The notes: generated from the letters alone by a model not told the origin. Numbered from the stretch's first letter, positions 45,799 to 55,787 are shown. The stretch is DNA of 64,000 nt from CBDFHV01 sp965247705 (GCA_965247705.1 CBDFHV010000047.1:9575-73574); one strand, 5' to 3'. Translations and numbers: made by a program.

Positions 45799-45864
45799 AT
45801 CGGTTTCAGTTGGAACATGATGTCTCGGACAGGCAAGGCGGATCTTGCCAGTGGGTCGGCGTTT

Positions 45865-47604
45865 TCACCAGCCGATGGCGTAGGCGGTCAGGCGGTGGTC
45901 GGCGCCGCCTTCCATGACTCCCGTGACCAGGTCTTTGCGGATCGTGCATACCGAGCCCGACAGCCACTCCCGCGCCGGCCACCAGGTCACCTCGTGGCCG
46001 AAGTCCGCCAGTTCGTTGCCGATGGGGCCGTCGATGGTTCGTTCAAGGGTCAGCCGGCCCGGGAAGTACTCGTGGGGCAACGCGGAGCCCGGCCAGCTAT
46101 AGCTGGCGAACCGGGGGGCCTCGACCGCGGCCTGGGGCGTCATACCGAAGACGATCTGATTGAGGAATACCTGAACTTGAGACTGTCCCAGCACCTCGCT
46201 TCCCGGCGAGCCGATGGGCATCACCAGTGTGCTGTCGCCAATGACCAGCATGGGGTTGGCCGACATCCGTGGACGCCTGCCCGGCGCGACGCTGGCCGGA
46301 TGCGCAGGATCCGTGTAGGCGCGCGAACCCCACATGGACGCCGTGATCCCGGTTCCCGGAACCACCATGCCCGATATCGTCGAATCGCTGGGGGTCGTCG
46401 AGTAGATGTTGCCGAAGCGATCAGCGACGCAGAGGTACGAGGTCTCCAAGGCCGGTGGCGCGGGTTCGGTGGCCGCCGAGGAATCGGGGCGCCAGGGGGG
46501 CAATTGGTAGCCCGCCACGTCGCCGAAAGGCGGCATCTCGGGCCAAGCCTCGTCGGAGCGGATTAGCTGCCGGCGTCGCTCTGCGTAGGCCTTGGACAGC
46601 AGCGTGTCCAGCGGCACGTCGACGAATTTTGGGTCGCCGAAATACGCTTCCCGGTCGGCGGCGGCCAGTTTCAGGGCCTCGGCGACAACGTGAATGTAGG
46701 CGGCCGAATTGTGGCCCATGGACAGAAGGTCGATGCCATCCAGGATGCTCAGGGTCTCCAGAACCATGGGCCCCTGGCACCATGGTCCGCAGCCATAGAC
46801 GTCGAGATCGCGGAAGCGAATGCGGCACGGGGCCTCGATGTCGATGCGAAAGCCGGCCAAGTCCTCCGCCGTCAGAAGGCCCCCGTTTTCCTTCTGGTGC
46901 TTGGCGATCCCTGCCGCGATGTCGCCCTTGTAGAAGGCGTCTCGCGCCGCCTGGATGCCAGCGTCTCGACCATGGCGGGCGTGGGCCGCTTCCTCGTCGG
47001 CCATGTATTGGAGGCTGGCGGCCAAGTCCGCCTGGACGAAGATCTCGCCGACCTGGGGCAGGCGACCGCCGGGCCTGTAAATGGCCGCCGTCGACGGCCA
47101 CTGACTGAATTCGGGCGCCATCTCCTCCAGGCGCTCCGCCATCATCGGATACATGGGAAAGCCGTCTCGGGCGAAGCGGATGGCCGCCGCCGCCACGTCG
47201 CCGAAGGACATGGTGCCGTATTCCTCCAGCGCGGTGAGCCAGATATCCGGGGCCGCCGGCACCACCGTGTGCAGGATGCCCGTCGGCACGCGGCCGCCAT
47301 GATGCTGGTGAAAGTACGCGCAGGTCGCCGCCTCCGGCCACGTGCCGACGCCGCTGATGACCACCACCTCGCGGCGATCGGCCAGGTAGATCATCGTCGG
47401 GGCGACGCCGCCGAAGCCAGTAAACTCGCTCTGCAGGACATTGGTCGCGATGCCCGCGGCGACGCCCGCGTCGACGGCGTTGCCGCCCGCCTCGAGGATC
47501 ACAAAGGCGGCTGTCGAGGCGTAGTAGTGGCCCGACACCACCAGGTGGTCGCGGGCCATGATGCCGGGTCGATGCGGACGATCTGGGTCGGGCTGACTTG
47601 CCAT
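45865..47604 (-). CDS. Gamma-glutamyltransferase family protein (paralogue 1)
   Basis: 579-aa Ntn-hydrolase of the GGT family. The precursor should self-cleave before the nucleophile Thr in ALETSYLCVADRFGN (family ETTxxxVxD). Other family blocks are LEAGGNAVDAGVAAG near the start, GGVAPTMIYLADR, PGSEVLGQSQVQVFLN and EAPRFASYSWPG. I see no N-terminal signal peptide, unlike the periplasmic GGT of enteric bacteria. I chose ATG 47604; an open frame continues upstream to 48006 but is a shadow of the next gene. It lies 14 bases after paralogue 2, to which it is clearly related. It may release gamma-glutamyl groups or act on another amide. Confidence 0.9.
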   Translation of the reverse strand: MASQPDPDRPHRPGIMARDHLVVSGHYYASTAAFVILEAGGNAVDAGVAAGIATNVLQSEFTGFGGVAPTMIYLADRREVVVISGVGTWPEAATCAYFHQHHGGRVPTGILHTVVPAAPDIWLTALEEYGTMSFGDVAAAAIRFARDGFPMYPMMAERLEEMAPEFSQWPSTAAIYRPGGRLPQVGEIFVQADLAASLQYMADEEAAHARHGRDAGIQAARDAFYKGDIAAGIAKHQKENGGLLTAEDLAGFRIDIEAPCRIRFRDLDVYGCGPWCQGPMVLETLSILDGIDLLSMGHNSAAYIHVVAEALKLAAADREAYFGDPKFVDVPLDTLLSKAYAERRRQLIRSDEAWPEMPPFGDVAGYQLPPWRPDSSAATEPAPPALETSYLCVADRFGNIYSTTPSDSTISGMVVPGTGITASMWGSRAYTDPAHPASVAPGRRPRMSANPMLVIGDSTLVMPIGSPGSEVLGQSQVQVFLNQIVFGMTPQAAVEAPRFASYSWPGSALPHEYFPGRLTLERTIDGPIGNELADFGHEVTWWPAREWLSGSVCTIRKDLVTGVMEGGADHRLTAYAIGW

Positions 47605-47618
47605 GATGGGGCCCCGAT

Positions 47619-49394
47619 CTACACGGCCATGGCGCCGGAGACCCGGCGGGGATCGTGGGCGGCGTGCAGGATGCCGGTTTCGTCGTTGGCGAGGATGGCG
47701 CACACCGTTGCGATGTCGGCGTGACTTGCCTCCGGTCCCCAGTCGGGCCACCAGGTCACCCGGTGACCCAGATCGGCGAGCGCCTTGCCCGTCGCCCTGT
47801 CGATCCGGCCCTCCAGGTACAGGCTGGCGGGTTCGTAGCTGTGGGGCGGATCGGGAACCAGGGTCTGGGGGAAGCTGTGGGTGTTGAACCGGGGCGCCTC
47901 GACCGCATCCTGGGGGTCCATGCCGAACACCGCCACATTGAGCAACACTTGGGTCATGGCCTGGAGCTGATTGTCCGAGCCGGGCGTACCGAACGGCATC
48001 AGCCACCGGCCATCGCGGACGGCGAGGGCCGGGCCATTGGTCATGCGCGGGCGCTTTCCCGGCGCCACGCAGGCGGGATGGGCGGGGTCGGTCCGTCCGC
48101 CCTTGCCCCGCCCCGAAGGCACGATTCCGGTTCCCGGCACCACCGGGGCGCCACCGTTACCGTCGCTGGGGGTGGCGGCGAACGCGTTGCCATGGCCGTC
48201 GACCACACAGATGAAGGAGGTATCAGTGGACATGTCGGCCGCGGCGCCCGTCCGCACGCCGAGACCGGCCTTGGCGTCGGAGGACGACGGCCACGGGGCT
48301 CCGGCGATGCGGGCCGGCGGCGGCATCTCGGGCCACGCCCTGTCGTCCTGGATTTGCTGGCGCCGTTCGGCGGCGTGGGTGGCGGAAAGGAGCGTCCGCA
48401 CGGGGACGTCGACGAACAGCGGGTCGCCGAAGTAGGCCTCCCGGTCCGCCGCCGCCAGCTTGATCGCTTCCACCACGGCATGGATGTAACGGGTCGAGTT
48501 GTGGCCGAGCGCCAAAGGATCCATCCCGTCGAGGATATTCAGGACCTCCAGCATCATGGGTCCTTGGCACCACGGCCCGCCGGTGAAGACGTCCGTATCG
48601 CCGGCGAAGCGGGTCCGGCACGGCGGCTCTATCCGCACCCGGAAGCCCGCCATGTCCTCGACCGTCAGTTGCCCGCCGGTTTCCTTCTGGTGGCGGGCGA
48701 TCTTCGCCGCGATGTCGCCACGGTAGAACGCATCGCGGGCCGCTTGCAGACCGGCCTCGCGACCCCGCTTGGCGTGGGCCGTTTCCTCGTCGGCCAGGTA
48801 CTGGATGGTGCGTGCGAGATCGGTCTGGACGAACAAGTCTCCCGGCCGCGGAACGTGGCCGCCCGGCAAATAGATCTCCCCCGTACCCGGCATGGCCCGG
48901 AAGTCGTCCTCCCGACCGGCGACGATTTCGCTCATGAGCCGATACATGGGAAACCCGTCACGGGCGTAGCGGATGGTCGCCTCGGCGACGGCGCCGAAGG
49001 ACATGGTCCCGAAGGCTTCGAGCGCCGTAATCCACGCGTCGGGCGCGCCGGGCACGACCGTCTGCAAGGCGCCTTCCATGAGGCCGCCGTGATGGTCGTG
49101 GAAGTGCTGGCAAGTCAGGGACTTGGGCCACGTGCCGACGCCGCTGATGGTGACCACTTCGTCCCGGTCGGCCAGGTAGATCAGGATCGGCGCCACACCG
49201 GCGAAGCCGACCATCAGGCTCTCGACGACGCCGAGCATGAGTCCCCCCGCCACGCCCGCGTCCACCGCGTTGCCGCCAGCCTCGAGGACCTGGAGGCCCG
49301 CTTGGGCGGCGAGGTAGTGACCGGACGCCGCCGCGTGCCGGGTGCCCGAAATCCTGGCGCGGTAGGGCGGAAGGGACGAGTCGTTTGCGGGCAT
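47619..49394 (-). CDS. Gamma-glutamyltransferase family protein (paralogue 2)
   Basis: 591-aa GGT-family protein sharing the arrangement of paralogue 1: QVLEAGGNAVDAGVAGGLM near the N-terminus, the nucleophile Thr in DTSFICVVDGHGNAFA, and GTPGSDNQLQAMTQVLLN in the small subunit. It has a short N-terminus without a clear signal peptide. The tandem pair looks like a local duplication followed by divergence. The third IS630 copy begins 46 bases upstream of its start, so its promoter region has been altered. Confidence 0.9.
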   Translation of the reverse strand: MPANDSSLPPYRARISGTRHAAASGHYLAAQAGLQVLEAGGNAVDAGVAGGLMLGVVESLMVGFAGVAPILIYLADRDEVVTISGVGTWPKSLTCQHFHDHHGGLMEGALQTVVPGAPDAWITALEAFGTMSFGAVAEATIRYARDGFPMYRLMSEIVAGREDDFRAMPGTGEIYLPGGHVPRPGDLFVQTDLARTIQYLADEETAHAKRGREAGLQAARDAFYRGDIAAKIARHQKETGGQLTVEDMAGFRVRIEPPCRTRFAGDTDVFTGGPWCQGPMMLEVLNILDGMDPLALGHNSTRYIHAVVEAIKLAAADREAYFGDPLFVDVPVRTLLSATHAAERRQQIQDDRAWPEMPPPARIAGAPWPSSSDAKAGLGVRTGAAADMSTDTSFICVVDGHGNAFAATPSDGNGGAPVVPGTGIVPSGRGKGGRTDPAHPACVAPGKRPRMTNGPALAVRDGRWLMPFGTPGSDNQLQAMTQVLLNVAVFGMDPQDAVEAPRFNTHSFPQTLVPDPPHSYEPASLYLEGRIDRATGKALADLGHRVTWWPDWGPEASHADIATVCAILANDETGILHAAHDPRRVSGAMAV

Positions 49395-49438
49395 GAGGTC
49401 CTCCTTTACCGTCGGAATGGCATTGTTCGACCAGACCG

Positions 49439-50518
49439 CTAGTGTAGCGATTCCAACGCTTGTTTCCCTCGGTTGACCTTATCGATGATGGAACTGGCGG
49501 AAGCCGTCCAGGCGAAAGGCTTGGGGTCGGCGTTGTGCTGGTCGAGGTAGTCGTTGATGGCCATTTGCAATTCGACGATGGAGTGAAACACGCCGCGACG
49601 GATGCGCTTTCGGGTGATCTCGGCAAAGAAGCGTTCGACCAAGTTGAGCCACGACGCCGAGGTCGGCGTGAAATGCAGGTGGAACCGGGGATGGCGTTTC
49701 AGCCAGCGCTTGACCTCCGGCGTCTTGTGGGCGGCGTAGTTGTCGACGATCAGGTGGAGAGCCAGGTGCTTCGACGTCGCGCGGTTGATCTTGTTCAAGA
49801 AGCGGATGAACTCCTGATGGCGATGCTTCTGCATGCATTGGCCGATGACCGTGCCGTCGAGCACGTCGAGCGCCGCGAACAGGGTGGTGGTGCCGTGGCG
49901 CTTATAGTCGTGGGTCATGGTGCCGGCCCGGCCCTTCTTCATCGGCAGGCCCGGCTGGGTGCGGTCGAGTGCCTGGATCTGGGACTTCTCGTCCACCGAC
50001 AGGACGATGGCGTGCTCCGGCGGGTTGACATACAGCCCGACCACGTCCTCGACGTTCTCGGCAAACCGCGGATCATTGGACAGCTTGAAAGTCGCCACCA
50101 GATGCGGTTTCAGCTCATGTGCCTTCCAGATCGCCTGAACGCTCGACGGCGCGATGCCCACCGCCTTGGCCATCGTTCGCAGGCTCCAGTGGGTCGCGTC
50201 CGGCGGCGTTTCCGTCTTGGTCTTCTCGATCACCCGCATGACCACATCCGCCGCAAGCGGTGCCTTGCCCGGCGGGCGCGTCTTATCGCGGCACAAACCG
50301 TCCACGCCGGCCTCCACATAGCGCGTCCGCCAGCGTCGGATGGTCGGTTTGCTCACGCCCAAGCGGCGCTGGATCTCATCGGTGCCAACGCCGTCGCCGG
50401 CCAGCCGTACAATCCGAGCCCGTCGGACATGCTTCTGCGGCGTGTTGCCATTGGCGATCAACGCCTCCAGCCTGTCCTGATCCCCAGGCGCCAGCTGGAT
50501 CCTCACTTTCTTCCCCAT
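49439..50518 (-). CDS. IS630 family transposase (copy 3)
   Basis: 359 aa, matching copy 2 throughout as far as I can see, with the same DDE motif positions (VLSVDEKSQ, LIVDNYAAH, LNLVERFFAE). The near-identity of three copies in about 24 kb suggests recent transposition. Confidence 0.95.
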   Translation of the reverse strand: MGKKVRIQLAPGDQDRLEALIANGNTPQKHVRRARIVRLAGDGVGTDEIQRRLGVSKPTIRRWRTRYVEAGVDGLCRDKTRPPGKAPLAADVVMRVIEKTKTETPPDATHWSLRTMAKAVGIAPSSVQAIWKAHELKPHLVATFKLSNDPRFAENVEDVVGLYVNPPEHAIVLSVDEKSQIQALDRTQPGLPMKKGRAGTMTHDYKRHGTTTLFAALDVLDGTVIGQCMQKHRHQEFIRFLNKINRATSKHLALHLIVDNYAAHKTPEVKRWLKRHPRFHLHFTPTSASWLNLVERFFAEITRKRIRRGVFHSIVELQMAINDYLDQHNADPKPFAWTASASSIIDKVNRGKQALESLH

Positions 50519-50577
50519 GAACCCAGAATCGCATCACACCTGCCCGATGGGAATCATTTGTTTCGAGCGGAACACTA
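49440..50577 (-). mobile_element. IS630-family insertion sequence, copy 3
   Basis: 1138 bp, inverted relative to copies 1 and 2, TA at 49440-49441 and 50576-50577. The transposase is intact and appears the same as copy 2. Its right TA is shared with the second, different IS630 element. It begins the unbroken block of mobile DNA 49440-52803. Confidence 0.93.
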
Positions 50578-51629
50578 GAGCAATTTCATTGAAGGATGAT
50601 TCAGAAAGGGGATTCCCATTCTGATCTTGTTCTGATTCCCTTTGTTATAGATTCGCAAAGGGAGTTTCCGATGAGCAAAGCCTACTCGGCAGACCTTCGG
50701 CAACGGATCGTGGATGCGATTGATGGCGGGGCTTCGCGGCGCCAGGCGGCGAGGTCGATTTGGCGTCAGCGTTTCGGCGATCCGCTACGCTCGGCGCTGG
50801 CGGGAGACGGGCAGCGTTCAGGCGGCTGCGATGGGCGCACCCAAGGGCTCGAAGCTTGACCCTCATGAGGATTGGTTGTTGACGCAGATCGACGCGGCGC
50901 CGGACCTCACGCTTGAAGAGATCATTGCCCGGTTGAGCTCGGAAAAGGGCGTCAAGAGCAGTATTGGGGGATTGTGGAACTTCTTCCATCGTCACGGCAT
51001 CAGCTTTAAAAAAAACCGCGCACGCAGCCGAGCAGGAACGTCCTGACGTCGCCGAGAACCGGCGATTGTGGCGCGCGCAACAGCCGGCGCTCGACCCGAC
51101 CCGGCTGGTCTTCATCGACGAGACCGGTGCCAACACCAAGATGGCGCGCCTTCGCGGGCGGTGCCGGCGCGGCGAGCGTCTGGTCGCCGCCGTGCCGCAT
51201 GGCCACTGGAAGACGATGACCTTCGTTGCCGGGCTGCGTCACGATGGCATCGCCGCACCGTTCGTCGTTGATCGCCCGATGAACGGCGCCATCTTCAGGC
51301 TCTGGGTGGAACGTTGTTTGGTCCCGACGCTGGCGCAAGGCGACATCGTCGTCATGGACAACCTGTCCTCACACAAAGTCACCGGCGTACGCGAGGCCAT
51401 CGAGGCGGCGGGCGCCAAACTGGCCTATCTGCCGGCCTACTCACCCGACTTCAATCCGATCGAACAGTTCTTCGCAAAGCTCAAGGCGATGCTCAGAAAA
51501 GCCGCCGTGCGAACCATCGATGACCTGTGGCGCGCCATCGGAGATATCATCAACACCATCAGGCCAAACGAATGCGCCAACTATTTTGCAAACTCAGGAT
51601 ATGAACCAAATTAAAGTGAAAGTGCTCTA
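50576..51629 (+). mobile_element. Second IS630-type insertion sequence (degenerate)
   Basis: 1054 bp between TA 50576-50577 and TA 51628-51629. The ends are imperfect inverted repeats: TAGAGCAATTTCATT on the left and, inverted, TAGAGCACTTTCACT on the right. It is unlike the three 1138-bp copies in sequence. Its transposase gene is broken by two frameshifts. Both flanking TA dinucleotides are shared with neighbouring elements. Confidence 0.85.
50671..51614 (+). pseudogene. IS630 family transposase, second type (two frameshifts)
   Basis: The protein can be followed in three frames: MSKAYSADLRQRIVDAIDGG, then a +1 shift near 50757 to RRFGVSVSAIRYARRWRE. The frame continues to HRHGISFKK, and a second +1 shift in the A8 run at 51008-51015 leads to TAHAAEQERPDVAENRR. 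The DDE core is in the last frame: LVFIDETGANTK, IVVMDNLSSHK and YSPDFNPIEQFFAKLK. Slippage on the A8 run could restore the second frame in some transcripts, but the first break has no slippery run. Probably inactive. Confidence 0.85.
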
Positions 51630-51688
51630 GTGTTGCGATTCTAACATTTGGTTCCTGAGCCCGGGGGTGAAGGTCGCAGTTTGCGTAG

Positions 51689-52759
51689 CGTCCCTATCCG
51701 GTTAAAACAGGATCGGCCTAAATGTTCTTGTTATGTTCACGTAGAGGATGTAGGCTGATCGCATTGTCTCGGGCTTTTGGAGGGCGGTGCGATGGGCAGG
51801 ATGTTGGCGTTTCAAGAACGGCACGGATCGGAAGCGGCCTGCATCGAGGCGCTGGCCCGGCTGCGCTGGCCGCAGGGCTATGTCTGTGCCCGCTGCGGCG
51901 AACGGCGGAGCTACCGAATGACGGCGCGGCCCAGGATCTTCGAATGCGCCCGTTGCGGTCATCAGGAATCGGTGACGGCGGGGACGATCTTCCACCGCAC
52001 CCGCACGCCGCTCCGCAAATGGTTCCTGGCGGCGTGGTGGATGGCGCGCGACAAGCGTGGGGTCTCGGCCCTTTTGCTGTCCCGCGAGTTGGATCTGCGC
52101 TACGAGACAGCGTGGCTGATGGCTCATAAGCTGCGTCATGCCCTGACGGAGCGCTCGGAATTTCCGCTCGAGGGCTTGGTCGAGGTCGACGAGAGTTATT
52201 ATGGCGGGCGCGGCAAGCCGGAGAGCCGGGGCCGGGGCCTTTCCAACCCGAACAAGAGCCTGTTGGTGATGGCCGTCGAGAAGCGGCCGGTCGGGCCGGG
52301 CAAGGGCATCAAGGGAAGCGGCTTCGTCGCCGGCCGGGCGCGGCTCGCCATCCTCCCGGCGGCCACCGCCCGCGAGCTGGGCGGCTTCGTGCGCGCCTCG
52401 GTCAGGCCCGGAAGCCGCCTCGCCAGCGACGCCTTCAAGGGGTACGCCGGACTCCGCGACACCTATCGCCACCACCCCGTCGTGCAAGGCGAAGGCAAGA
52501 ATGCCGAGCGCTTGATGCCGGTCGTCCATGTCCTGTTTTCCAACGTGAAGACCTGGCTCAACGGCACCTATCGCGGTGTCGGCGCCAAGCACCTGCCGCG
52601 CTATGCCCGGGAATGGAGCTACCGCTTCAACCGCCGCACACGCATCACCGATCTGGCCGACTTCGTCCTCCGCCGCGCCATGGACCAACCCACCATCACC
52701 TACAAGGAGCTGGTCGACAGTCTTCAACCGCCGCTACCTGCTTTAACCGGATAGGGACG
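51689..52759 (+). mobile_element. IS1595-family insertion sequence
   Basis: 1071 bp with perfect 18-bp terminal inverted repeats (CGTCCCTATCCGGTTAAA). It is flanked by an 8-bp target duplication TTGCGTAG (51681-51688 and 52760-52767), the duplication size expected for IS1595. It has inserted into MITE copy 3, so it arrived later than the MITE. Confidence 0.95.
51792..52754 (+). CDS. IS1595 family transposase
   Basis: 320-aa transposase with an N-terminal zinc ribbon (CARCGERRSYRM and CARCGHQES) and an ISXO2-like DDE domain (GLVEVDESYYGGRGKPESRG for the first acid, SDAFKGYAGL for the second). A GGAGGG ribosome site precedes ATG 51792; a TTG at 51777 is in frame. It is intact, so the element may still be active. 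Confidence 0.93.
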   Translation: MGRMLAFQERHGSEAACIEALARLRWPQGYVCARCGERRSYRMTARPRIFECARCGHQESVTAGTIFHRTRTPLRKWFLAAWWMARDKRGVSALLLSRELDLRYETAWLMAHKLRHALTERSEFPLEGLVEVDESYYGGRGKPESRGRGLSNPNKSLLVMAVEKRPVGPGKGIKGSGFVAGRARLAILPAATARELGGFVRASVRPGSRLASDAFKGYAGLRDTYRHHPVVQGEGKNAERLMPVVHVLFSNVKTWLNGTYRGVGAKHLPRYAREWSYRFNRRTRITDLADFVLRRAMDQPTITYKELVDSLQPPLPALTG

Positions 52760-54101
52760 TTGCGTAGATTTAATGGGAACGAAATGTCTCGATCGGAACA
52801 CTAGCGGACGAAGGGTCGCTGGACGACGCTCCGACGACGGCAGGCGACGGCGGCGTGGCGGGCGCTGCGGTGCCTTCAAGCAGCCTCAGCGACGTGATCG
52901 CCGGGGCTCCCGCACCGACGTACGACTCCACTGAACCTGCTGGCCTCGGCGGCGACGCGGGTATTGGCGCGACGGCGCCGCTGCCTCTTCTGGGGAGAGC
53001 CACCGATTTGGGGTTCGGCGAAAGTTTCCTGCGCGCCGACGCCAGTTCGACGGTCGGGCCTGTTGCCGGCCTCACACCCTTTGCCTTGAGAACACCCATC
53101 TCCCCGCCCTTGGCATCTTTCGACACTCCCGACGCAGGGACCGTATTCAGCGAGACCGGCCCCAGTAATGGCACGAGCGGCGGAGGCACGGGCGGCGGGG
53201 GCGGCGGCTCGGCGCAGGTTCTGACCGGTACCGCGGGCGACGATTTCCTGACCGGCGGTGGCGGTGACGACACCATCACCGGCGGCGGCGGCGATGTGCT
53301 CGTCGGCGGGGCCGGCGACGATCTGGTCAATGGGGACGTGAACGGATTTTCGGGCGGCGCCGGGGACGACACCCTCGACGGTGGCGCGGGCGACGACCGC
53401 CTGTTCGGCGAATCCGGCAATGACACCGTAGACGGTGGCGCCGGCAACGACGACCTGGACGGCGGGTTTGGTAACGATACGCTCAGCGGCGGCGACGGCG
53501 CGGACAGTCTTGTCGGCGGGTTCGGCAACGACGACCTTACCGGCGAGGCCGGCGACGATACCCTCGACGGCGGATTCGGCAACGATACCCTCGACGGCGG
53601 TGACGGCAACGACACCATTACCGGCAACGATGGCACGGACGTCCTCATCGGCGGCGCGGGGAACGATACCCTTTCCGGCGGCGACGATGCCGACACGCTC
53701 ACCGGCGGCGCGGGCGCCGACACCCTGGATGGCGGCGACGGCGACGACCTCTTCATCGTCGGCGCCAACTCCCTGGCCGACAACGATGTGATTCTGGGCG
53801 GCGAGGGGTTCGATACCTTGCGGTTCCAAGGAGTCGATCCCTTCGACGCCGTGCAATCGGTGGTCCGGGACGGCAACGACCTTCTGTTCACGTTCGATGC
53901 CGGCGGCACGCTGCGGCTTGGCGACCACTTCACGTCGGCAGACGTGGAGCGGATCCAGGATGCCAGCAACGCCTACACGCTCGCTTCCACCTTCACCGGC
54001 CCGGGTTCCTTCGCCGATCTGGTGGCCAGTGCCCAGGGCCAGCAGGTGGACGGCACCGCCGACGCCGACATCTTGGCCGGTGGCGGCGGAGACGATCTCA
54101 T

Positions 54102-54183
54102 CCGCGGCTTCGCGGACGACGACGACCTGTCGGGAGCGGCCGGCGCCGACGAGATGCTGGGCGGCGACGGATCCGACACCCTG
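54102..54183 (+). repeat. 82-bp direct repeat, first copy (within RTX gene)
   Basis: Identical to 54455-54536, 353 bases downstream. It encodes the FADDDDLSGAAGADEMLGG segment. The offset is not a multiple of three, so the two copies are read in different frames. Confidence 0.95.
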
Positions 54184-54454
54184 CGCGGTGGCGAGGGCGA
54201 CGACGTCCTCTACGGCGACAACGACGGCTTCTCGTCCGGCTCCGGCGATGATCGGCTTTTCGGGGACGCGGGCAACGACAGCCTGATCGGCGAATCCGGT
54301 GATGACGTCCTGGAGGGCGGCGACGGCGATGACGTCCTGAATGGCGGCTTCGACGACGATACCCTACGCGGCGACGGGGGCGCTGACAGCCTTGACGGCG
54401 GCTTCGGCAACGACGATGCGATGGCGCCTCGACGGCGGCGCCGACGGCGACACC

Positions 54455-54536
54455 CCGCGGCTTCGCGGACGACGACGACCTGTCGGGAGCGGCCGGCGCC
54501 GACGAGATGCTGGGCGGCGACGGATCCGACACCCTG
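54455..54536 (+). repeat. 82-bp direct repeat, second copy (within RTX gene)
   Basis: Second identical copy of 54102-54183. The repeat coincides with the point where the RTX reading frame breaks, which marks it as a recombination or assembly junction. Confidence 0.95.
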
Positions 54537-55787
54537 GTGGGCGGTTTCGGCAACGACTCCCTGGACGGTGGCGCGGGCGCCGACAGCCTCGACGGCGGCA
54601 GCGGCGATGACATCCTAAGTGGCGGCGATGGCGCCGATACCCTGGCGGGCGGCGCCGACGACGACACACTCACCGGCGGCGACGGAGGCGACGTGCTGCG
54701 CGGCGGCGCCGGAGACGACCTCTACATCTTCGGCAACGTGGGCCTGACCGAATACGACGTGATCGATGACGCGTCGGGCTTCGACACCATCCGCTTCGAC
54801 GGCGTGGACCCCTTCACCGAGATCGCCTCCGTCTTTCGGGACGGCAACGACCTTGCGTTTCAGTACACCGCGGGCGGCACGCTTCGAATCACCGACTTCT
54901 ATGATGGCCAGGCCGTCGAGCGCATGGAGATCGGCGGCCAGATCTTCTCCACCAACGCGGACTTCACTGGCACGGTGACGTTCACCGATTGGGTGGCCTC
55001 CATCGAGGATCGGATTATTGATGGATCGTCCGCCACCGATACCCTGACCGGGGGTGCCGGGGACGATTTGATCCAGGGTTTCGGCGGCAACGACATCCTC
55101 GACGGCGCCGATGGCGCGGACACCGTGCTCGGCGGCGCCGGGGTGGACACGGTGCGAGGCGGCGCCGGAAACGACACCCTCTACGGAGAAGTAGACGGCT
55201 TCACCAGCGGCGCCGGGGGCGACCAGCTGTTCGGCGAGGACGGTGACGACCGGATCTTCGGCGAGTCCGGCAACGACTCCCTCGATGGGGGCGCCGGCGA
55301 CGACAGCCTGGACGGCGGTTTCGGCGACGACGCCTTGGACGGCGGTACGGGCCAGGACAGCCTGATCGGCGGCTTCGGGAACGACACGCTGAACGGCGGC
55401 GAGGACGACGATCTGCTAGACGGCGGCTTCGGTACCGATGTCCTGGACGGCGGCGCCGGTGACGACAGCCTGGACGGCGGCAAGAACAACGACAGCCTCA
55501 CCGGCGGCGGTGGGCGCGACACCTTCACCCTGCGTCGCGGCGGCGGCCAGGACGTCATCACCGACTTCGCCGCCCTCAGCTCCGGCGTTGCCGTTACGGA
55601 CAAGATCGATCTCTCGGACTTCGGGATCGCCGACTTCGCGTCCCTGAATCCCACGGACGATCCGTCCGGCGATGCCGTGATCGATCTCGGATCCAGCGAC
55701 CGACTGACCATGACCGGCGTATCGTCCGCTGACCTCGGCGCCGGTGATTTTCTTTTCTGATTCCTCCCACAAGCCTCGGAGAACCCC

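Larger units (their letters stand above)
51628..52803 (-). repeat. 97-bp MITE, copy 3, split by an IS1595 element
   Basis: TA 51628-51629 to TA 52802-52803. Removing the inner 1071-bp IS and one copy of its 8-bp duplication leaves exactly 97 bp with the MITE sequence, in the same orientation as copy 2. The right end is the last sequence before the RTX gene. Confidence 0.9.
52804..55760 (+). pseudogene. RTX calcium-binding repeat protein (5'-truncated and frameshifted)
   Basis: A secreted RTX protein gene in two main frames: 52804-about 54417 and about 54455-55760. The N-terminal part (PISPPLASFDTPDAG then a Gly-rich linker) leads into many GGxGxDxLx nonapeptide repeats in three blocks. These are separated by modules such as DTLRFQGVDPFDAV and DTIRFDGVDPFTEI. 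The C-terminus SDRLTMTGVSSADLGAGDFL fits a type I secretion signal. The open frame runs back into the MITE end with a stop at 52771, so the native start is lost; the first usable codon is GTG 52855. At 54417-54455 reading passes through a third frame, and an 82-bp segment is duplicated there. The secretion genes follow. Confidence 0.82.

Noticed and set aside
49479..50578. Long plus-strand frame opposite IS630 copy 3 (seen for all three copies)
   Set aside because: The same 372-codon antisense frame occurs opposite each copy and has no protein-like features; it is a shadow of the transposase.
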